Source of the DNA: Geomonas agri
Lineage (GTDB): Bacteria; Desulfobacterota; Desulfuromonadia; Geobacterales; Geobacteraceae
NCBI RefSeq assembly: GCF_020179605.1
Contig: NZ_JAINZO010000002.1
Span: forward strand, 1,488,001 to 1,552,000
Reading direction: 5' to 3'
Length of the DNA stretch: 64,000 nucleotides
A program made the translations under genes and the position numbers. The notes beneath the pieces were generated by a model. It was given only the letters and a program-made list of their open reading frames with translations. It was not told the origin of the DNA and did not search any database. Shown here one piece after another: positions 18,728-28,122 of the stretch. How positions within the stretch are numbered: position 1 is the stretch's first letter; every line of letters begins with the position of its first letter.

Positions 18728-19987
18728 TTATTCCGACGGTGCCTTCCCCTTCATGGCGCGCAGCGCCGCAACCCGGTCCACAACCGGAGGATGGCTGTAG
18801 TAGAAAGCCGCGTAGAGCGGGTGCGGGTGCAGGTTGGAGAGGTTCTCGGTGGATAGCTTCACCAGGGCGGAGGCGAGGGCTTCCGGAGCACCGGACAGGT
18901 CGGACGCGAAGCGGTCCGCCTCCCATTCGTTGCGACGCGACAGCCACGAGCCGATGGGCGTCAGCGGGAAGGAAATGATGGAGAAGATGAAGCTGACCAT
19001 GAGGACCTGGGCCAGAAACGACGCTTGTGGGAGGCCGAACAGAAGCGGAAGCCCGCCCCAGACAATAACCTGGTGCACCAGGAAGAAGAGCGCGAGGGCG
19101 GCAGCCTCCATGAGCACCAACCGTTTCCAGATGTGCCCCTTCTTCCAGTGTCCTGTCTCGTGTGCCAGGATCGCCAGCAACTCCGGACGCTGCATCTGCT
19201 TCAGCAGTGTGTCGTAGAGGACGATGCGCTTGACCCGCCCGATGCCGGTGAAATAAGCGTTGGAGTGGAGGCTGCGCCGGGAAGCGTCCATCTGCTGGAC
19301 ATCCTTCACCCTAAGATCCGCCTTTGCTAGCATCATGCGGATCTCTTCCTCTAGTTCCGGGTCGCCCAGCGGTTCGAACTTCGAGAAGAGCGGTTCGATG
19401 ACGTAGGGGGAGATGTAGATCATGACGATGGAGAAGAGGGCGAAGAAGGCCCAGACCCAGAGCCACCAAAGGCCAGGGGAGTGTTGGACTAGCAACAGCG
19501 CCGCGCTGATGACGATGGCGGTGAGGGCCGCCGAGATCAGGGCTGACTTGAGGAGATCCGAAAGCCACAGGCTCGGCGTCGTGGTGTTGAAGCCATAGCG
19601 CCGCTCCAGGCGGAAGGTGCTATAGAGCGAGAAGGGGATGTCGAGCACCTCCTGGATCAGGGTGAGGACCAGCATGAACAGCACACCCCGGAGCACGAAC
19701 GAGTCAGTGAGCGAGGCGATCCACCGGTCGTAGAGCGGCAGCAGCGGGGTGAACATGAAGATGAGCAGCAGCGCACTGTCGTAAATGGAGTCGATCAGGG
19801 CCAGCCGACTCTGCGCCAGCGTGTAGCTCGCCGACTTGGCCAGCGCCTGCGCATCGACGGCATCTGCGAACCCCTCCGGGACGGTGCTGCCATAGCGCCG
19901 GAGGTGGCGCAGGTTCAGATAGCGCAGCAGGCAGGCTGCAGCGAAGCGCGCGAGGTAGAGGACGATCAAGAGTGAGGTGGTGGACAT
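18728..19987 (-). CDS. M48-family membrane zinc metallopeptidase (Ste24/CAAX prenyl protease-like)
   Basis: A 419-aa integral membrane protein with several hydrophobic segments in the first 200 residues, two more after the catalytic motif (ALALFFLVHQVIVWGG, VLMVSFIFSIISF), and the zinc site ILAHETGHWKKGH (HExxH). A third ligand is expected in NEWEADRFASDL. The long N-terminal membrane region and RSLHSNAYFTGIG segment match the Ste24-type rather than the shorter HtpX-type. It probably acts in membrane-protein or lipoprotein quality control; the substrate is unknown. It stands alone on the minus strand. Confidence 0.9.
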   Translation of the reverse strand: MSTTSLLIVLYLARFAAACLLRYLNLRHLRRYGSTVPEGFADAVDAQALAKSASYTLAQSRLALIDSIYDSALLLIFMFTPLLPLYDRWIASLTDSFVLRGVLFMLVLTLIQEVLDIPFSLYSTFRLERRYGFNTTTPSLWLSDLLKSALISAALTAIVISAALLLVQHSPGLWWLWVWAFFALFSIVMIYISPYVIEPLFSKFEPLGDPELEEEIRMMLAKADLRVKDVQQMDASRRSLHSNAYFTGIGRVKRIVLYDTLLKQMQRPELLAILAHETGHWKKGHIWKRLVLMEAAALALFFLVHQVIVWGGLPLLFGLPQASFLAQVLMVSFIFSIISFPLTPIGSWLSRRNEWEADRFASDLSGAPEALASALVKLSTENLSNLHPHPLYAAFYYSHPPVVDRVAALRAMKGKAPSE

Positions 19988-20114
19988 GGTAGTTCCCCTG
20001 TGCTGCGGCTGTCAAAAACGGGACGCTCGGACTTTTATCCCTCGTCCTCCGGGAGAGAGTGGCCGGAGGACGAGGGAGGGAGATGCCGGCGGTGTCATGC
20101 TTTCTTCGTGGCAA

Positions 20115-20150
20115 CGCCCTCACCCCGACCCTCTCCCGGGGGGAGAGGGA
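20115..20150. repeat. REP-like GC-rich palindromic element
   Basis: Palindromic head CCCTCTCCC / GGGAGAGGG with a CGCCCTCACCCCGA flank. Read on the minus strand it is nearly identical to the element found inside thiL (59517-59542). It lies between the M48 protease gene and the terminator of the next gene. Confidence 0.75.
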
Positions 20151-20177
20151 GTGTTTGCGGCTGAAAGGTATTAAAAA

Positions 20178-20203
20178 AGGCCCTCCGTCTGGACGGAGGG
20201 CCT
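20178..20203 (-). terminator. Intrinsic terminator of the OB-fold-like protein gene
   Basis: A 12-bp inverted repeat AGGCCCTCCGTC / GACGGAGGGCCT with T's following on the minus strand, 25 nt after the stop at 20229. Confidence 0.75.
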
Positions 20204-20228
20204 TTGCGTTGTTTACCCGCGGGACGTG

Positions 20229-21101
20229 TTACTTCTTCACGCTCCCCTTCTCGATGATGGCGGTGTATTTGTAGCCACCGCCGAAATCCTTGTCCTTTGC
20301 GAGGGTGCCGGAAACGGTGATGACATCGCCTTCTTCCGCGTTGTCGGTGGTGGTCACCACGAGGTCGTTGGTTTTCTTCTTGTCGTTGCCGGTGCCGTCC
20401 TGGAGGTGCAGCCAGTTCTTGTTCATGATGCCGGAGGCGACCTTGACCACCTGGCCACGCACCACGACCTGCTTGCCGTTCAGGGAGCCGCTTTTGGCAA
20501 AGATCTCCTCAACGGTGTAGGCGTTGGCGCCGGTTGCCTTTTCCACCTTGATCTTCTCGCCAGGAGTGGCCTTCTTGGCCTCCTTGGCGGCAGACTTTGC
20601 CGCAGCGCCTTTAACTTCCGGTGCGTTGCAGAACAGTATGCTGTCGAAGGTGCGGTTGAGGGTCTTGCTCTGGAACTTGCCCATCGGCATGCAGCCCTTA
20701 AAGGAAAGGGTATCTCCGACGCGGGTTTCGAGGACTGGGTATGCTACCCAGGTCTTGGTGCCATCGGCCACTTCCAGGTTGGCGTAGGTGTAACCGCCGC
20801 TTGCCATGGTCTCGATGACCTTGCCGACGGGGTTGGTGTCCCCTGCTGCAGCAGGGGCAGTGCCACCCATCATCATGGAATGGCCGCTTGTGGACATGCT
20901 CTTTTTGATGGCCTCGACTTTGGACTCGGCTTTTTCAGGTGCCTTGGCAGCAGCGTCGGCTTTGGCATCGGCAGCTTTCGGTGCGACTGCTTCGACCTTG
21001 GTGTCTGCCTTCTCGGGGGCTTTGGGTATGTCGGCACAGCTTCCGGCTACCGGCAGCGCCAGCGTGACGAGGACGGACATCATGGTGGAATAACGCTTCA
21101 T
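20229..21101 (-). CDS. Exported two-domain OB-fold-like protein (NrfJ-like)
   Basis: A 290-aa protein with a signal peptide (MKRYSTMMSVLVTLALPVAG, Cys soon after, so possibly a lipoprotein). An Ala/Lys-rich linker (residues about 25-70) follows, then a Met/His stretch (GHSMMMGG). Two similar beta-barrel-like domains come next: GKVIETMASGGYTYANLEVA to CNAPE, and GKQVVVRGQVVKVASGIMNK to the C-terminus. The first resembles NrfJ-type periplasmic proteins; both suggest OB folds. The role is unknown; handling of metal or support of cytochromes is only a guess. It is preceded at about 100 bp by clpB in the same orientation. Confidence 0.75.
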   Translation of the reverse strand: MKRYSTMMSVLVTLALPVAGSCADIPKAPEKADTKVEAVAPKAADAKADAAAKAPEKAESKVEAIKKSMSTSGHSMMMGGTAPAAAGDTNPVGKVIETMASGGYTYANLEVADGTKTWVAYPVLETRVGDTLSFKGCMPMGKFQSKTLNRTFDSILFCNAPEVKGAAAKSAAKEAKKATPGEKIKVEKATGANAYTVEEIFAKSGSLNGKQVVVRGQVVKVASGIMNKNWLHLQDGTGNDKKKTNDLVVTTTDNAEEGDVITVSGTLAKDKDFGGGYKYTAIIEKGSVKK

Positions 21102-21198
21102 CTAAGACTCTCCCCCACATCGAATTACCGCTTGGGCGGCGCAAAACCCTAGCTTTGCGCCGCGTACAATAGCAGCTTAAAGATGAAATATCAATTTG

Positions 21199-23820
21199 TT
21201 AATTTGGGTTCTTGTATTCGTTAACTTCGCTATTTTTGCCGATGGCCAGGGAAGTCCCATCGGCTGTCACGTCGACCTCGACCGTGTCTCCTGGGCCGAA
21301 TTTTCCTTCCAGCAACATGAGCGCCAGCGGGTCCTGTATCTTGCGCTGCAGGGCGCGTTTCAAAGGCCGGGCTCCATAGGCGGGGTCGTAGCCTTCCCGC
21401 GCCAGGAACTCCCGTGCCTGGTCGGTGACCTCCAGCCCAATGCTCTTCTCTTCCAGTCGCTTGGTGAGTGACTGCAGCTGGATTGAGACGATCTCCTTGA
21501 TCCGCTCCAAGGGGAGCGCGTGGTAGATGACGATCTCGTCAACGCGGTTCAGGAATTCCGGCTTGAACGCCTCCCTGAGCGTCTCCATGACCTCACCCTG
21601 CATCTTGGCGTAGTCGGTGGCGCCGTACTGTTGGATCCACTGTGAGCCAAGGTTGCTGGTCATGATGATCACGGAATTTTTGAAGTCCACCGTTCTCCCC
21701 TGCCCGTCGGTTAGCCTGCCGTCGTCGAGGATCTGCAAGAAGACGTTGAATACCTCAGGATGTGCCTTCTCTATCTCGTCAAAGAGCACGATGCAGTAGG
21801 GGCGGCGCCGCACCGCCTCGGTGAGTTGCCCTCCCTCCTCGTAACCGACGTATCCCGGCGGAGCCCCGATTAGGCGCGCCACTGTGTGTTTCTCCTGGTA
21901 TTCGCTCATGTCGATGCGCACGATGGCTTGGTCGTCGTCGAACAAGAACGAGGCAAGGGCGCGGGCGGTTTCCGTCTTGCCGACCCCAGTGGGGCCCAGG
22001 AAGATGAAGGAACCGATGGGACGGTTCGGGTCGGAGAGACCGCTCCTTGCGCGGCGCACGGCGTTGGCAACAAGGGTGAGCGCCTCGTCCTGGCCAACCA
22101 CCCGGCTCTTCAGTCGCTCTTCCATGCGCACTAGCTTCTCGCTCTCGGTCTCCAGCATCCGGTTCACCGGGATGCCGGTCCACTTGGCGACCACTTCGGC
22201 CACCATCTCGGCATCCACCTCCTCCGGGAGCATCTTCCCTTCTTTCTGGATCTGTTCCAGGGTGAGGCGCTTGTCCTCGATCTCCTTCTCGATGGCTGGG
22301 ATTTCGCCGTAGCGGATCTCGGCTGTGCGGGCCAAAAGACCATCGCGCTCAGCGCGTTTGGCCTCCTCGGCCTTGTCCTCCTTGTGCTGTTTGAGTTCGC
22401 CCAGTTCTGCGAGGAGATTGGTCTCCCTTTTCCAGTGGCTGTTCAGTTCGTCCGACTGCGCCTTCAGCGTCGAAAGCTCCTCTTCCAGCTTTTTCAGTCT
22501 CTCAAGTGCTTTGGGGTCGTGTTCGCGCAGCATGGCCTCCCGCTCGATCTGGAGCTGGATGACGCGCCGGTCGATCTCGTCGATCTCGGTCGGCTTGGAA
22601 TCCAGTTCGATCCTGAGCCGGGATGCCGCCTCGTCGATGAGGTCGATCGCCTTGTCGGGGAGGAAACGGTCGGTGATGTAGCGGTCCGAGAGCGTCGCCG
22701 CTGCGATGATGGCCGAATCCTTGATCTGGATCTTGTGGTAGTTCTCGTATTTTTCCTTGAGGCCGCGCAGGATCGATATGGTTTCCTCAACGCTCGGCTC
22801 GCCGGCGTACACCTGCTGGAAGCGCCGCTCGAGCGCCGCGTCCTTCTCGATGTGCTTTCTGTATTCGTTGAGCGTGGTGGCGCCGATGCAGTGCAGCTCG
22901 CCGCGGGCCAGGGCAGGCTTCAGCATGTTGGAGGCGTCCATGGCCCCCTCCGCCGCTCCCGCGCCCACCAGCGTGTGCATCTCGTCGATGAAGAGGATGA
23001 TCTTCCCTTCCGAGCGCGCCACTTCCTTGATGACCGCCTTGAGTCGCTCCTCGAACTCGCCCCGGTACTTGGCGCCGGCGATGAGGGCTCCCATGTCGAG
23101 CGCCATGATCACCTTGTCCTTGAGCGTTTCGGGGACGTCGCCGGACACGATGCGCTGGGCGAGGCCCTCGGCGATGGCCGTCTTGCCCACGCCGGGCTCA
23201 CCGATCAGCACCGGGTTGTTCTTGGTACGCCGGGACAGCACCTGGAGCACGCGGCGGATCTCGTCGTCGCGCCCGATGACCGGGTCCAGTTTTCCCTGGC
23301 GGGCAAGGTCGGTCAGGTCGCGGCAGTATTTGGCCAGCGCCTGGTATTTCTGTTCGGGGTCCTGCTCGTTGACCGCTTCGCCACCGCGCAACTCCTTCAG
23401 CGCCGCGAGGATGCCGTCGCGGGTCACGCCGTTCTGACTCAAGAGTCGACCGCTCGGGGTGTCCTTCGAAGCCACCAGCGCCAGCAGCAGGTGTTCCGTC
23501 GACACAAAGGTGTCGTGCATCGTGTCCGCTTCTTTCTGGGCCTGGTCCAGGACGCGGTTGAGAGCTGCCGAGAGCCCCACTTGGGCACCACCGGTCACTT
23601 TGGGCAGGCGTTTGAGCACCTCGTCCACGCTGTCACGCAGGCGCGGCAGGGGGGCGCCGATCTTCTTGATGAGGTCGGGCACGAAGCCGCCTTCCTGGTC
23701 GATAAGGGCGAGCAGCAGGTGTTCGGCTTCGATGGCGGGCGCTGACATGGCGAGGGCGTTTTCATGCGCCGTCGCTATGGCTTCCTGCGTCTTTACGGTC
23801 ATTTTCTCTGGTCTGATCAT
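21199..23820 (-). CDS. clpB: ATP-dependent disaggregase ClpB
   Basis: An 873-aa Hsp100 chaperone that rescues aggregated proteins with DnaK. It has an N-terminal Clp_N repeat domain, a first AAA+ module with Walker A GEPGVGKT near residue 206 and Walker [10 protein letters not shown], a coiled-coil middle domain (about 410-530), and a second AAA+ module with GPTGVGKT near residue 606 and [12 protein letters not shown]. The length agrees with E. coli ClpB (857 aa). No ClpP-binding loop is evident. A sigma-32-like promoter stands just upstream. GGAGG precedes the ATG. Confidence 0.97.
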   Translation of the reverse strand: MIRPEKMTVKTQEAIATAHENALAMSAPAIEAEHLLLALIDQEGGFVPDLIKKIGAPLPRLRDSVDEVLKRLPKVTGGAQVGLSAALNRVLDQAQKEADTMHDTFVSTEHLLLALVASKDTPSGRLLSQNGVTRDGILAALKELRGGEAVNEQDPEQKYQALAKYCRDLTDLARQGKLDPVIGRDDEIRRVLQVLSRRTKNNPVLIGEPGVGKTAIAEGLAQRIVSGDVPETLKDKVIMALDMGALIAGAKYRGEFEERLKAVIKEVARSEGKIILFIDEMHTLVGAGAAEGAMDASNMLKPALARGELHCIGATTLNEYRKHIEKDAALERRFQQVYAGEPSVEETISILRGLKEKYENYHKIQIKDSAIIAAATLSDRYITDRFLPDKAIDLIDEAASRLRIELDSKPTEIDEIDRRVIQLQIEREAMLREHDPKALERLKKLEEELSTLKAQSDELNSHWKRETNLLAELGELKQHKEDKAEEAKRAERDGLLARTAEIRYGEIPAIEKEIEDKRLTLEQIQKEGKMLPEEVDAEMVAEVVAKWTGIPVNRMLETESEKLVRMEERLKSRVVGQDEALTLVANAVRRARSGLSDPNRPIGSFIFLGPTGVGKTETARALASFLFDDDQAIVRIDMSEYQEKHTVARLIGAPPGYVGYEEGGQLTEAVRRRPYCIVLFDEIEKAHPEVFNVFLQILDDGRLTDGQGRTVDFKNSVIIMTSNLGSQWIQQYGATDYAKMQGEVMETLREAFKPEFLNRVDEIVIYHALPLERIKEIVSIQLQSLTKRLEEKSIGLEVTDQAREFLAREGYDPAYGARPLKRALQRKIQDPLALMLLEGKFGPGDTVEVDVTADGTSLAIGKNSEVNEYKNPN

Positions 23821-23845
23821 GGGTTGCCTCCTAAGTCATAGAAGA

Positions 23846-23874
23846 AGATAGGGAGGGGGATGAGGCGTGTCAAG
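23846..23874 (-). promoter_or_regulatory. Candidate sigma-32 (RpoH) promoter of clpB
   Basis: On the minus strand CTTGACA (23874-23868), 14-nt spacer, CCCTATCT (23853-23846). This resembles the RpoH consensus CTTGAAA-N13/14-CCCCATNT. It lies about 25 nt before the clpB start. Confidence 0.55.
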
Positions 23875-23937
23875 GTGGTGGGCTGTTTTTAGCTCAAAGG
23901 TGCGGCGGTCATCTGGATCAGTTCACTGTGGCAAGGC

Positions 23938-23966
23938 TTGTAGTGTGTGGCGAGATATGGCATTAT
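23938..23966 (+). promoter_or_regulatory. Candidate sigma-70 promoter of the acidic-protein gene
   Basis: TTGTAG (23938-23943), 17-nt spacer, CATTAT (23961-23966). It is divergent from the clpB promoter. Confidence 0.5.
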
Positions 23967-24057
23967 CCGGCAGCGGGTTGCGGTGCCGAGGCGCACGATG
24001 GTCGGGATGCAAACCGCTAGCTGTTGGTACGCACGTGATGCTTGCAGGGGAGCTGAG

Positions 24058-24624
24058 TTGGCAAAGTTGAAATGCAACGATAACGGAGTCGGAGCCGAAG
24101 AGCATCCGGATGCCGAGGTCGACCTGGATCTGGCGGTCGAGGACGAGCTGGACGACGACCTTGACCTGGCGGCAGATGAAAATCTCTTCTACGGCGAGGA
24201 TCCTGACGAAGCGCTCGATGAAGATGGCGATGAGGGCGAGGAACTGGTCTGGGACGCCGAGGAGTTGTCAAAGCCGGTCGTTGCCACGCCGGGGTGCGCT
24301 GTCAGTTTCTTCGTGGATAACAAGCGCCACCACGCCATCTGCCTCGCCGTCATCGGCGACGAGGTGCTCCTCGAGCACAAAGACGCGACCCGCTGCTTCC
24401 TGTTTATCGGCAAGATTACGGAGATCGTGCCGCGTATACGGCGCGGGGTGGTCTCCGCCACCATCACCGTTGGCTCCCTCAAACGGTGCCGTTACCGGTC
24501 GGTTCCCAAGAAGTGGCTCCAGGAGATGATCAAGGCCGGGCTGTCCTGGAAAGGGGTAGAAGGGCCGGGCAAGGTTGCTCCGGCTCCGGGCGAGCTGCTG
24601 AGCGGCCAGATGGAGTTGTTCTAA
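24058..24624 (+). CDS. Hypothetical acidic protein
   Basis: About 188 aa, no recognised family. The N-terminal third is strongly acidic (VDLDLAVEDELDDDLDLAAD, DEALDEDGDEGEEL), probably disordered. The rest is a mixed alpha/beta domain (CAVSFFVDNKRHHAICLAV to RSVPKKWLQEM) with basic patches. Start choice: TTG at 24058 has GGGGAG at 5-nt spacing; an upstream in-frame ATG at 23998 with GAGG is possible, but the extra 20 codons do not look coding by third-position composition. It is divergent from clpB and convergent with ilvE. Confidence 0.65.
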   Translation: MAKLKCNDNGVGAEEHPDAEVDLDLAVEDELDDDLDLAADENLFYGEDPDEALDEDGDEGEELVWDAEELSKPVVATPGCAVSFFVDNKRHHAICLAVIGDEVLLEHKDATRCFLFIGKITEIVPRIRRGVVSATITVGSLKRCRYRSVPKKWLQEMIKAGLSWKGVEGPGKVAPAPGELLSGQMELF

Positions 24625-24647
24625 ACTTTCATCTCCAGAACGAAATG

Positions 24648-24689
24648 AAAAGGGGACAGGCACTTTAAAAAGTAGCCTGTCCCCTTTTT
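24648..24689. terminator. Bidirectional terminator
   Basis: A-tract, GGGGACAGGC (24652-24661), an inner ACTT/AAGT stem, GCCTGTCCCC (24675-24684), then T's. It separates the converging acidic-protein and ilvE genes. Confidence 0.85.
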
Positions 24690-24712
24690 CGTTACCTTGT
24701 CAGGTGATTGTA

Positions 24713-25786
24713 TTACTTAACCTTCTTGATCCAACCGAACTTGTCTTCGATCTTGCCGGTCTGGATGCCGGTCAGGGTGTCGTACAGGGCCTGGGTGTGC
24801 TTGCCGACGCCGCCGGTACCGACCTGGACCGTTTCACCGGCATAGCAGAGGGTACCGACCGGGGTGACTACCGCCGCGGTGCCGCTGCCGAAGGCCTCGG
24901 TGATCTTGCCGCTCTTCAGATCCTGCATCAGGTCATTCACGTCGATCTTGCGCTCCTCGACCTTGAGCCCCATGGACTTAGCCAGGGTCAGTACGGAATC
25001 GCGGGTGATGCCGTGCAGGATGCTCCCCTCGAGCGGAGCGGTGACGATGGTGTCGCCGTAGGCGAAGAACATGTTCATCGAGCCGACTTCCTCGATGTAA
25101 CGCTTGTGCACGCCGTCCAGCCACAGCACCTGGTCGTACCCCTTCTTCTTGGCCTCGAGCCCGGCCTTGAGGGAGCTGGCATAGTTGCCGCCGGTCTTGG
25201 CTTCGCCGGTGCCGCCGGGGGTGGCGCGGACGTACTTGTCCTCGACCATGATCTTGACCGGGTTGAAGCCGGCGGAGTAGTAGGCGCCCACCGGAGAAAG
25301 GATCACGTAGAAGTAGTAGTGGTCCGAGGGCTTGATGCCGACGTGCGGCTCGACGGCGATCATGGCGGGACGGATGTAGAGCGAGGTCCCTTCCGACCCC
25401 GGAACCCACGCGCTTTCAAGGGCGACCAGTTGCTCGATCCCTTTCACGAAAAGCTCTTCGGGAACCTCCGGCATGCAGAGGCGTTCCGCGGAGTGGTTGA
25501 AGCGACGGGCATTCATCTCCGGGCGGAACAGCGCGATAGTGCCGTCCTCCCATTTGTAGGCTTTCAGCCCCTCGAAGATTTCTTGAGCGTAGTGCAAAAC
25601 GAGCGCCGCGGGGTCGATCTGGAACGGCTCGTACTTCTTGATGCGGCCGTCGACCCAACCCTGGCCGGCTTTCCATTCGACCAGCAGCATGTAATCGGTG
25701 AAAATCCTTCCGAAACCGAGCTGCGACTCGTCGGTGTACTTGGCCTTCTTCTCCCCCTCGCTAATCGGTATTACCCTGATCTCCAT
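24713..25786 (-). CDS. ilvE: Branched-chain amino-acid aminotransferase
   Basis: A 357-aa class IV (D-amino-acid/BCAT fold) PLP enzyme that makes Val, Leu and Ile from their 2-oxoacids in the cytoplasm. The PLP lysine is K197 in EAKTGGNYASS. Other marks are LHYAQEIFEGLKAYK, FRPEMNARRFNHSAERL and YIEEVGSMNMFF. The length and motifs match the BCAT type II group (about 350-360 aa). It is monocistronic, with a terminator shared with the converging gene. SD GGAGG lies before ATG. Confidence 0.95.
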   Translation of the reverse strand: MEIRVIPISEGEKKAKYTDESQLGFGRIFTDYMLLVEWKAGQGWVDGRIKKYEPFQIDPAALVLHYAQEIFEGLKAYKWEDGTIALFRPEMNARRFNHSAERLCMPEVPEELFVKGIEQLVALESAWVPGSEGTSLYIRPAMIAVEPHVGIKPSDHYYFYVILSPVGAYYSAGFNPVKIMVEDKYVRATPGGTGEAKTGGNYASSLKAGLEAKKKGYDQVLWLDGVHKRYIEEVGSMNMFFAYGDTIVTAPLEGSILHGITRDSVLTLAKSMGLKVEERKIDVNDLMQDLKSGKITEAFGSGTAAVVTPVGTLCYAGETVQVGTGGVGKHTQALYDTLTGIQTGKIEDKFGWIKKVK

Positions 25787-25902
25787 GTGGCAGAACCTCC
25801 GGTTTTTCGGCGCCAGGCGTCGCTTATTTCGATCTTTTCGTTTACCACATTCGCAGCGGCAGGCGCAAGTAATTTAACCCCCGTAAATTCACGGGCATCC
25901 CC

Positions 25903-25931
25903 TTGATTTTTTGCATGCGGCTTGTTATATT
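25903..25931 (+). promoter_or_regulatory. Sigma-70 promoter of rpoH
   Basis: TTGATT (25903-25908), 17-nt spacer, TATATT (25926-25931). The predicted start site near 25938 lies inside the CIRCE element, so HrcA bound there would block initiation. Confidence 0.7.
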
Positions 25932-25933
25932 TA

Positions 25934-25960
25934 TTAGCGCTCAAGAGTGGAGAGTGCTAA
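25934..25960 (+). promoter_or_regulatory. CIRCE element (HrcA operator) in front of rpoH
   Basis: TTAGCGCTC (25934-25942), 9-nt spacer, GAGTGCTAA (25952-25960). This matches the CIRCE consensus TTAGCACTC-N9-GAGTGCTAA with one mismatch. It overlaps the predicted transcription start of rpoH, so rpoH should be repressed by HrcA. Confidence 0.92.
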
Positions 25961-26001
25961 CAGCAGAAGGCAAAACCAGCACTCACAAGGGAGAGATCGA
26001 C

Positions 26002-26853
26002 ATGACGCACGCAATGCCGGTACCTATAGACAGCCTTACCCTGTACCTCGCGGAGATCAACCGTTTCCCGCTTTTGTCGGCGGATGAGGAGATGGATCTG
26101 GCTTGCAGGTTCCGCGACGAGGGGGACCTGGAGGCGGCTCACAAGCTGATTACCTCGAACCTCAGGTTTGTCGTGAAGATTGCCGGGGAGTACCGTTCCT
26201 ACGGGATGAAGATGCTGGACCTGATCCAGGAGGGGAACGTGGGACTGATGATGGCGGTCAGGAAGTTCGACCCCGCCAAGGGCGTCCGTCTCATCTCTTA
26301 CGCCGTGTGGTGGATCAGGGCGTACATCCAAAACCACATCATCTCGGCTTGGAGCCTGTTGAAGATTGGCACCACCCAGGCGCAGAGAAAGCTGTTCTTC
26401 AAGCTGAACCAGGCCAAACAGGCCATCATCAACATGACCGGCGAAGGCGACCTGCACGCGGCGGCCATCTCGCTGGACGTTAAGGACACCGAGGCGCAGG
26501 AGATGGAACAGCGCCTGAGGGGCGAGCTGTCGCTGGACGTGGAGATGTTCGAAGGGGAGGGGGGGACCTTCCTGGAAAGCCTGCCCGACCTGCGCCAGAA
26601 CCAGGAGGAAATGCTGGCCGAGCGCCAGGAGACCACCATCCTGGAGCAGACGGTAGCAAGCGCGCTCGAACAACTGAACGAGAAAGAGCGTTTCGTCATC
26701 GAGCACCGCGTCTCAGCGGACCAGCCGCTTACCCTGCAGGAGATCGCCGACCATTTCTCCATCTCCCGTGAGCGGGTACGCCAGATCGAGGAAGGGGCTC
26801 TCAAGAAGATGAAGCGTTTCCTGACCCCGCTGGTCTTGGAGCAAGCGGCTTAG
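26002..26853 (+). CDS. rpoH: Heat-shock RNA polymerase sigma factor RpoH (sigma-32)
   Basis: A 283-aa group 3/4-like sigma-70 family protein. Region 1.2 (LTLYLAEINRFPLLSADEE), region 2 (SNLRFVVKIAGEY, DLIQEGNVGLMMAVRKFDP, SYAVWWIRAYIQNHII), the RpoH box-like RKLFFKLNQAKQA that separates RpoH from other sigmas, and region 4 (LTLQEIADHFSISRERVRQI) are all present. I start at ATG 26002 with GGGAGAG upstream; an earlier in-frame extension crosses the CIRCE element and is not coding. It drives heat-shock genes; clpB in this window is a likely target. Confidence 0.95.
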   Translation: MTHAMPVPIDSLTLYLAEINRFPLLSADEEMDLACRFRDEGDLEAAHKLITSNLRFVVKIAGEYRSYGMKMLDLIQEGNVGLMMAVRKFDPAKGVRLISYAVWWIRAYIQNHIISAWSLLKIGTTQAQRKLFFKLNQAKQAIINMTGEGDLHAAAISLDVKDTEAQEMEQRLRGELSLDVEMFEGEGGTFLESLPDLRQNQEEMLAERQETTILEQTVASALEQLNEKERFVIEHRVSADQPLTLQEIADHFSISRERVRQIEEGALKKMKRFLTPLVLEQAA

Positions 26854-26907
26854 AAACCATCGGCGCGAAGAAAATCTGAGAGATCTGAGAACGCAAAGAG
26901 CAATAAT

Positions 26908-26945
26908 AAAGGGCGGCTTCCCTGAGAGGAACCGCCCTTTTTTTA
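26908..26945 (+). terminator. Intrinsic terminator of rpoH
   Basis: AAAGGGCGG arm (26908-26916) pairing with CCGCCCTTT (26932-26940), inner TTCC/GGAA, then a T run. It lies 55 nt after the rpoH stop and may also serve the converging plsY. Confidence 0.85.
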
Positions 26946-26963
26946 TTCCTGCTTGCCCGGTGT

Positions 26964-27548
26964 TCAGGCCTTGAACTTGTTTTCGGTGCCGGCCCGGAGT
27001 CTGGCGATGTTCTCGTGGTGCTTGAGGATCACGATCGCTGCAATCACCACCGCCATGATCATGGTTTCGCGAGGGGTGCAGGTGGCCCAGGCAAGTACGG
27101 GGATGCAGGCGGCGGCGCTGATGGAGGCCAGGGAGACGTAGCGCCACTTGTAGAGGACGGCGGCGAAAACGAGGATGCCGAACAGCACGGCCAGCGGCGC
27201 GGTACCCAGCAGCACGCCTAGCGCGGTGGCAACCCCTTTGCCGCCTTTGAAGCCGAGAAAGACGGTATAGACGTGGCCAAGGAAAGCGGCCAGGCCGATA
27301 GCAGCCACCCACATGGGGAGCAGCCCCATGGCCTGCGCGATCAGGACCGGGATCAGCCCCTTGAGGCAGTCCCCGATCAGGGTCATGACGCCGAGCTTCT
27401 TGCCGGCGGTGCGGTAGACGTTGGTGGCGCCGATGTTGCCGCTGCCACATTCCCTGATATTGATGCCCATACTCCGGGCCAGGAGCAGGCCGGTCGGTAC
27501 CGAGCCGAGCAGGTACGCCCCGATTACGAGCAGAATTTCGGTGTTCAA
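26964..27548 (-). CDS. plsY: Acyl-phosphate:glycerol-3-phosphate acyltransferase PlsY
   Basis: A 194-aa integral membrane protein that makes lysophosphatidate in phospholipid synthesis. The family signatures are clear: GSVPTGLLLAR, IRECGSGNIGATNVYRTAGK, HVYTVFLGFKGGKGVATALG, and hydrophobic segments on both sides. I choose the TTG at 27548, which has GGGAG at 6 nt and gives MNTEILLVIGAYLLGS; the ATG further upstream adds an unrelated 12 residues. It ends just before the rpoH terminator (convergent). Confidence 0.93.
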   Translation of the reverse strand: MNTEILLVIGAYLLGSVPTGLLLARSMGINIRECGSGNIGATNVYRTAGKKLGVMTLIGDCLKGLIPVLIAQAMGLLPMWVAAIGLAAFLGHVYTVFLGFKGGKGVATALGVLLGTAPLAVLFGILVFAAVLYKWRYVSLASISAAACIPVLAWATCTPRETMIMAVVIAAIVILKHHENIARLRAGTENKFKA

Positions 27549-27693
27549 AACATTCTCCCAGTGCTTAATGAAACAACGCGGCATCCTACAGTAATTCTGT
27601 CAAAACTGCAAGCTGCCGGGGGGCGTGGCGCTGGGGGGAGGGCAGGGGAAGGGCGGGGAAGAGCAGAGGCAGACCGCACCGGTCCCGGGGCTG

Positions 27694-28122
27694 CTACCGG
27701 ATGCGCAGCCGCTCGTAGCGCAGCACTGCCGCGGTCATGGCGAGGAAAAAGGCGTCGCGCACGAGCGCAACCCAGGGGGCGGTCTTGGGGCCATCCTGGC
27801 GGAAACAGCCGCAATCGATGTCGAGTCCCCGGATCATGGCGGCGGCGAGTGCGGCCATGAAGACGACATTGAGCGCGCCGATGATCAAGGCGCCGCTTCT
27901 GACCCGCACTCCCAGGATGAGCAGCACCCCGCAGGTAAGCTCCAGAAAGGGAAGTACAGCGGCGGTGAGGTAGCTCCAGAAGTAGGGGAGAATCCGGTAG
28001 GCCGCAACGCTGCCGGCGAAGGCCACCGGGTCGGCGATCTTCGGGAGGGCGGCATAGATGAAGATGGCGCCGAGGGCGATGCGGAGCGCCAGGGAGATCA
28101 TCGACGAAGACACACCTTTCAT
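27694..28122 (-). CDS. MauE/DoxX-family redox-associated membrane protein
   Basis: A 142-aa, four-helix membrane protein (MISLALRIALGAIFIYAALP, YLTAAVLPFLELTCGVLLIL, ALIIGALNVVFMAALAAAMI, a final helix near LVRDAFFLAMTAAVL). A conserved DIDCGCF motif lies on the loop after helix 3. MauE/DoxX-like proteins of this type are linked to thiol-disulfide chemistry outside the cytoplasm. Its ATG overlaps the rhodanese gene stop (ATGA), so the two are translationally coupled, supporting a joint sulfur/thiol role. The exact reaction is unknown. Confidence 0.82.
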   Translation of the reverse strand: MKGVSSSMISLALRIALGAIFIYAALPKIADPVAFAGSVAAYRILPYFWSYLTAAVLPFLELTCGVLLILGVRVRSGALIIGALNVVFMAALAAAMIRGLDIDCGCFRQDGPKTAPWVALVRDAFFLAMTAAVLRYERLRIR

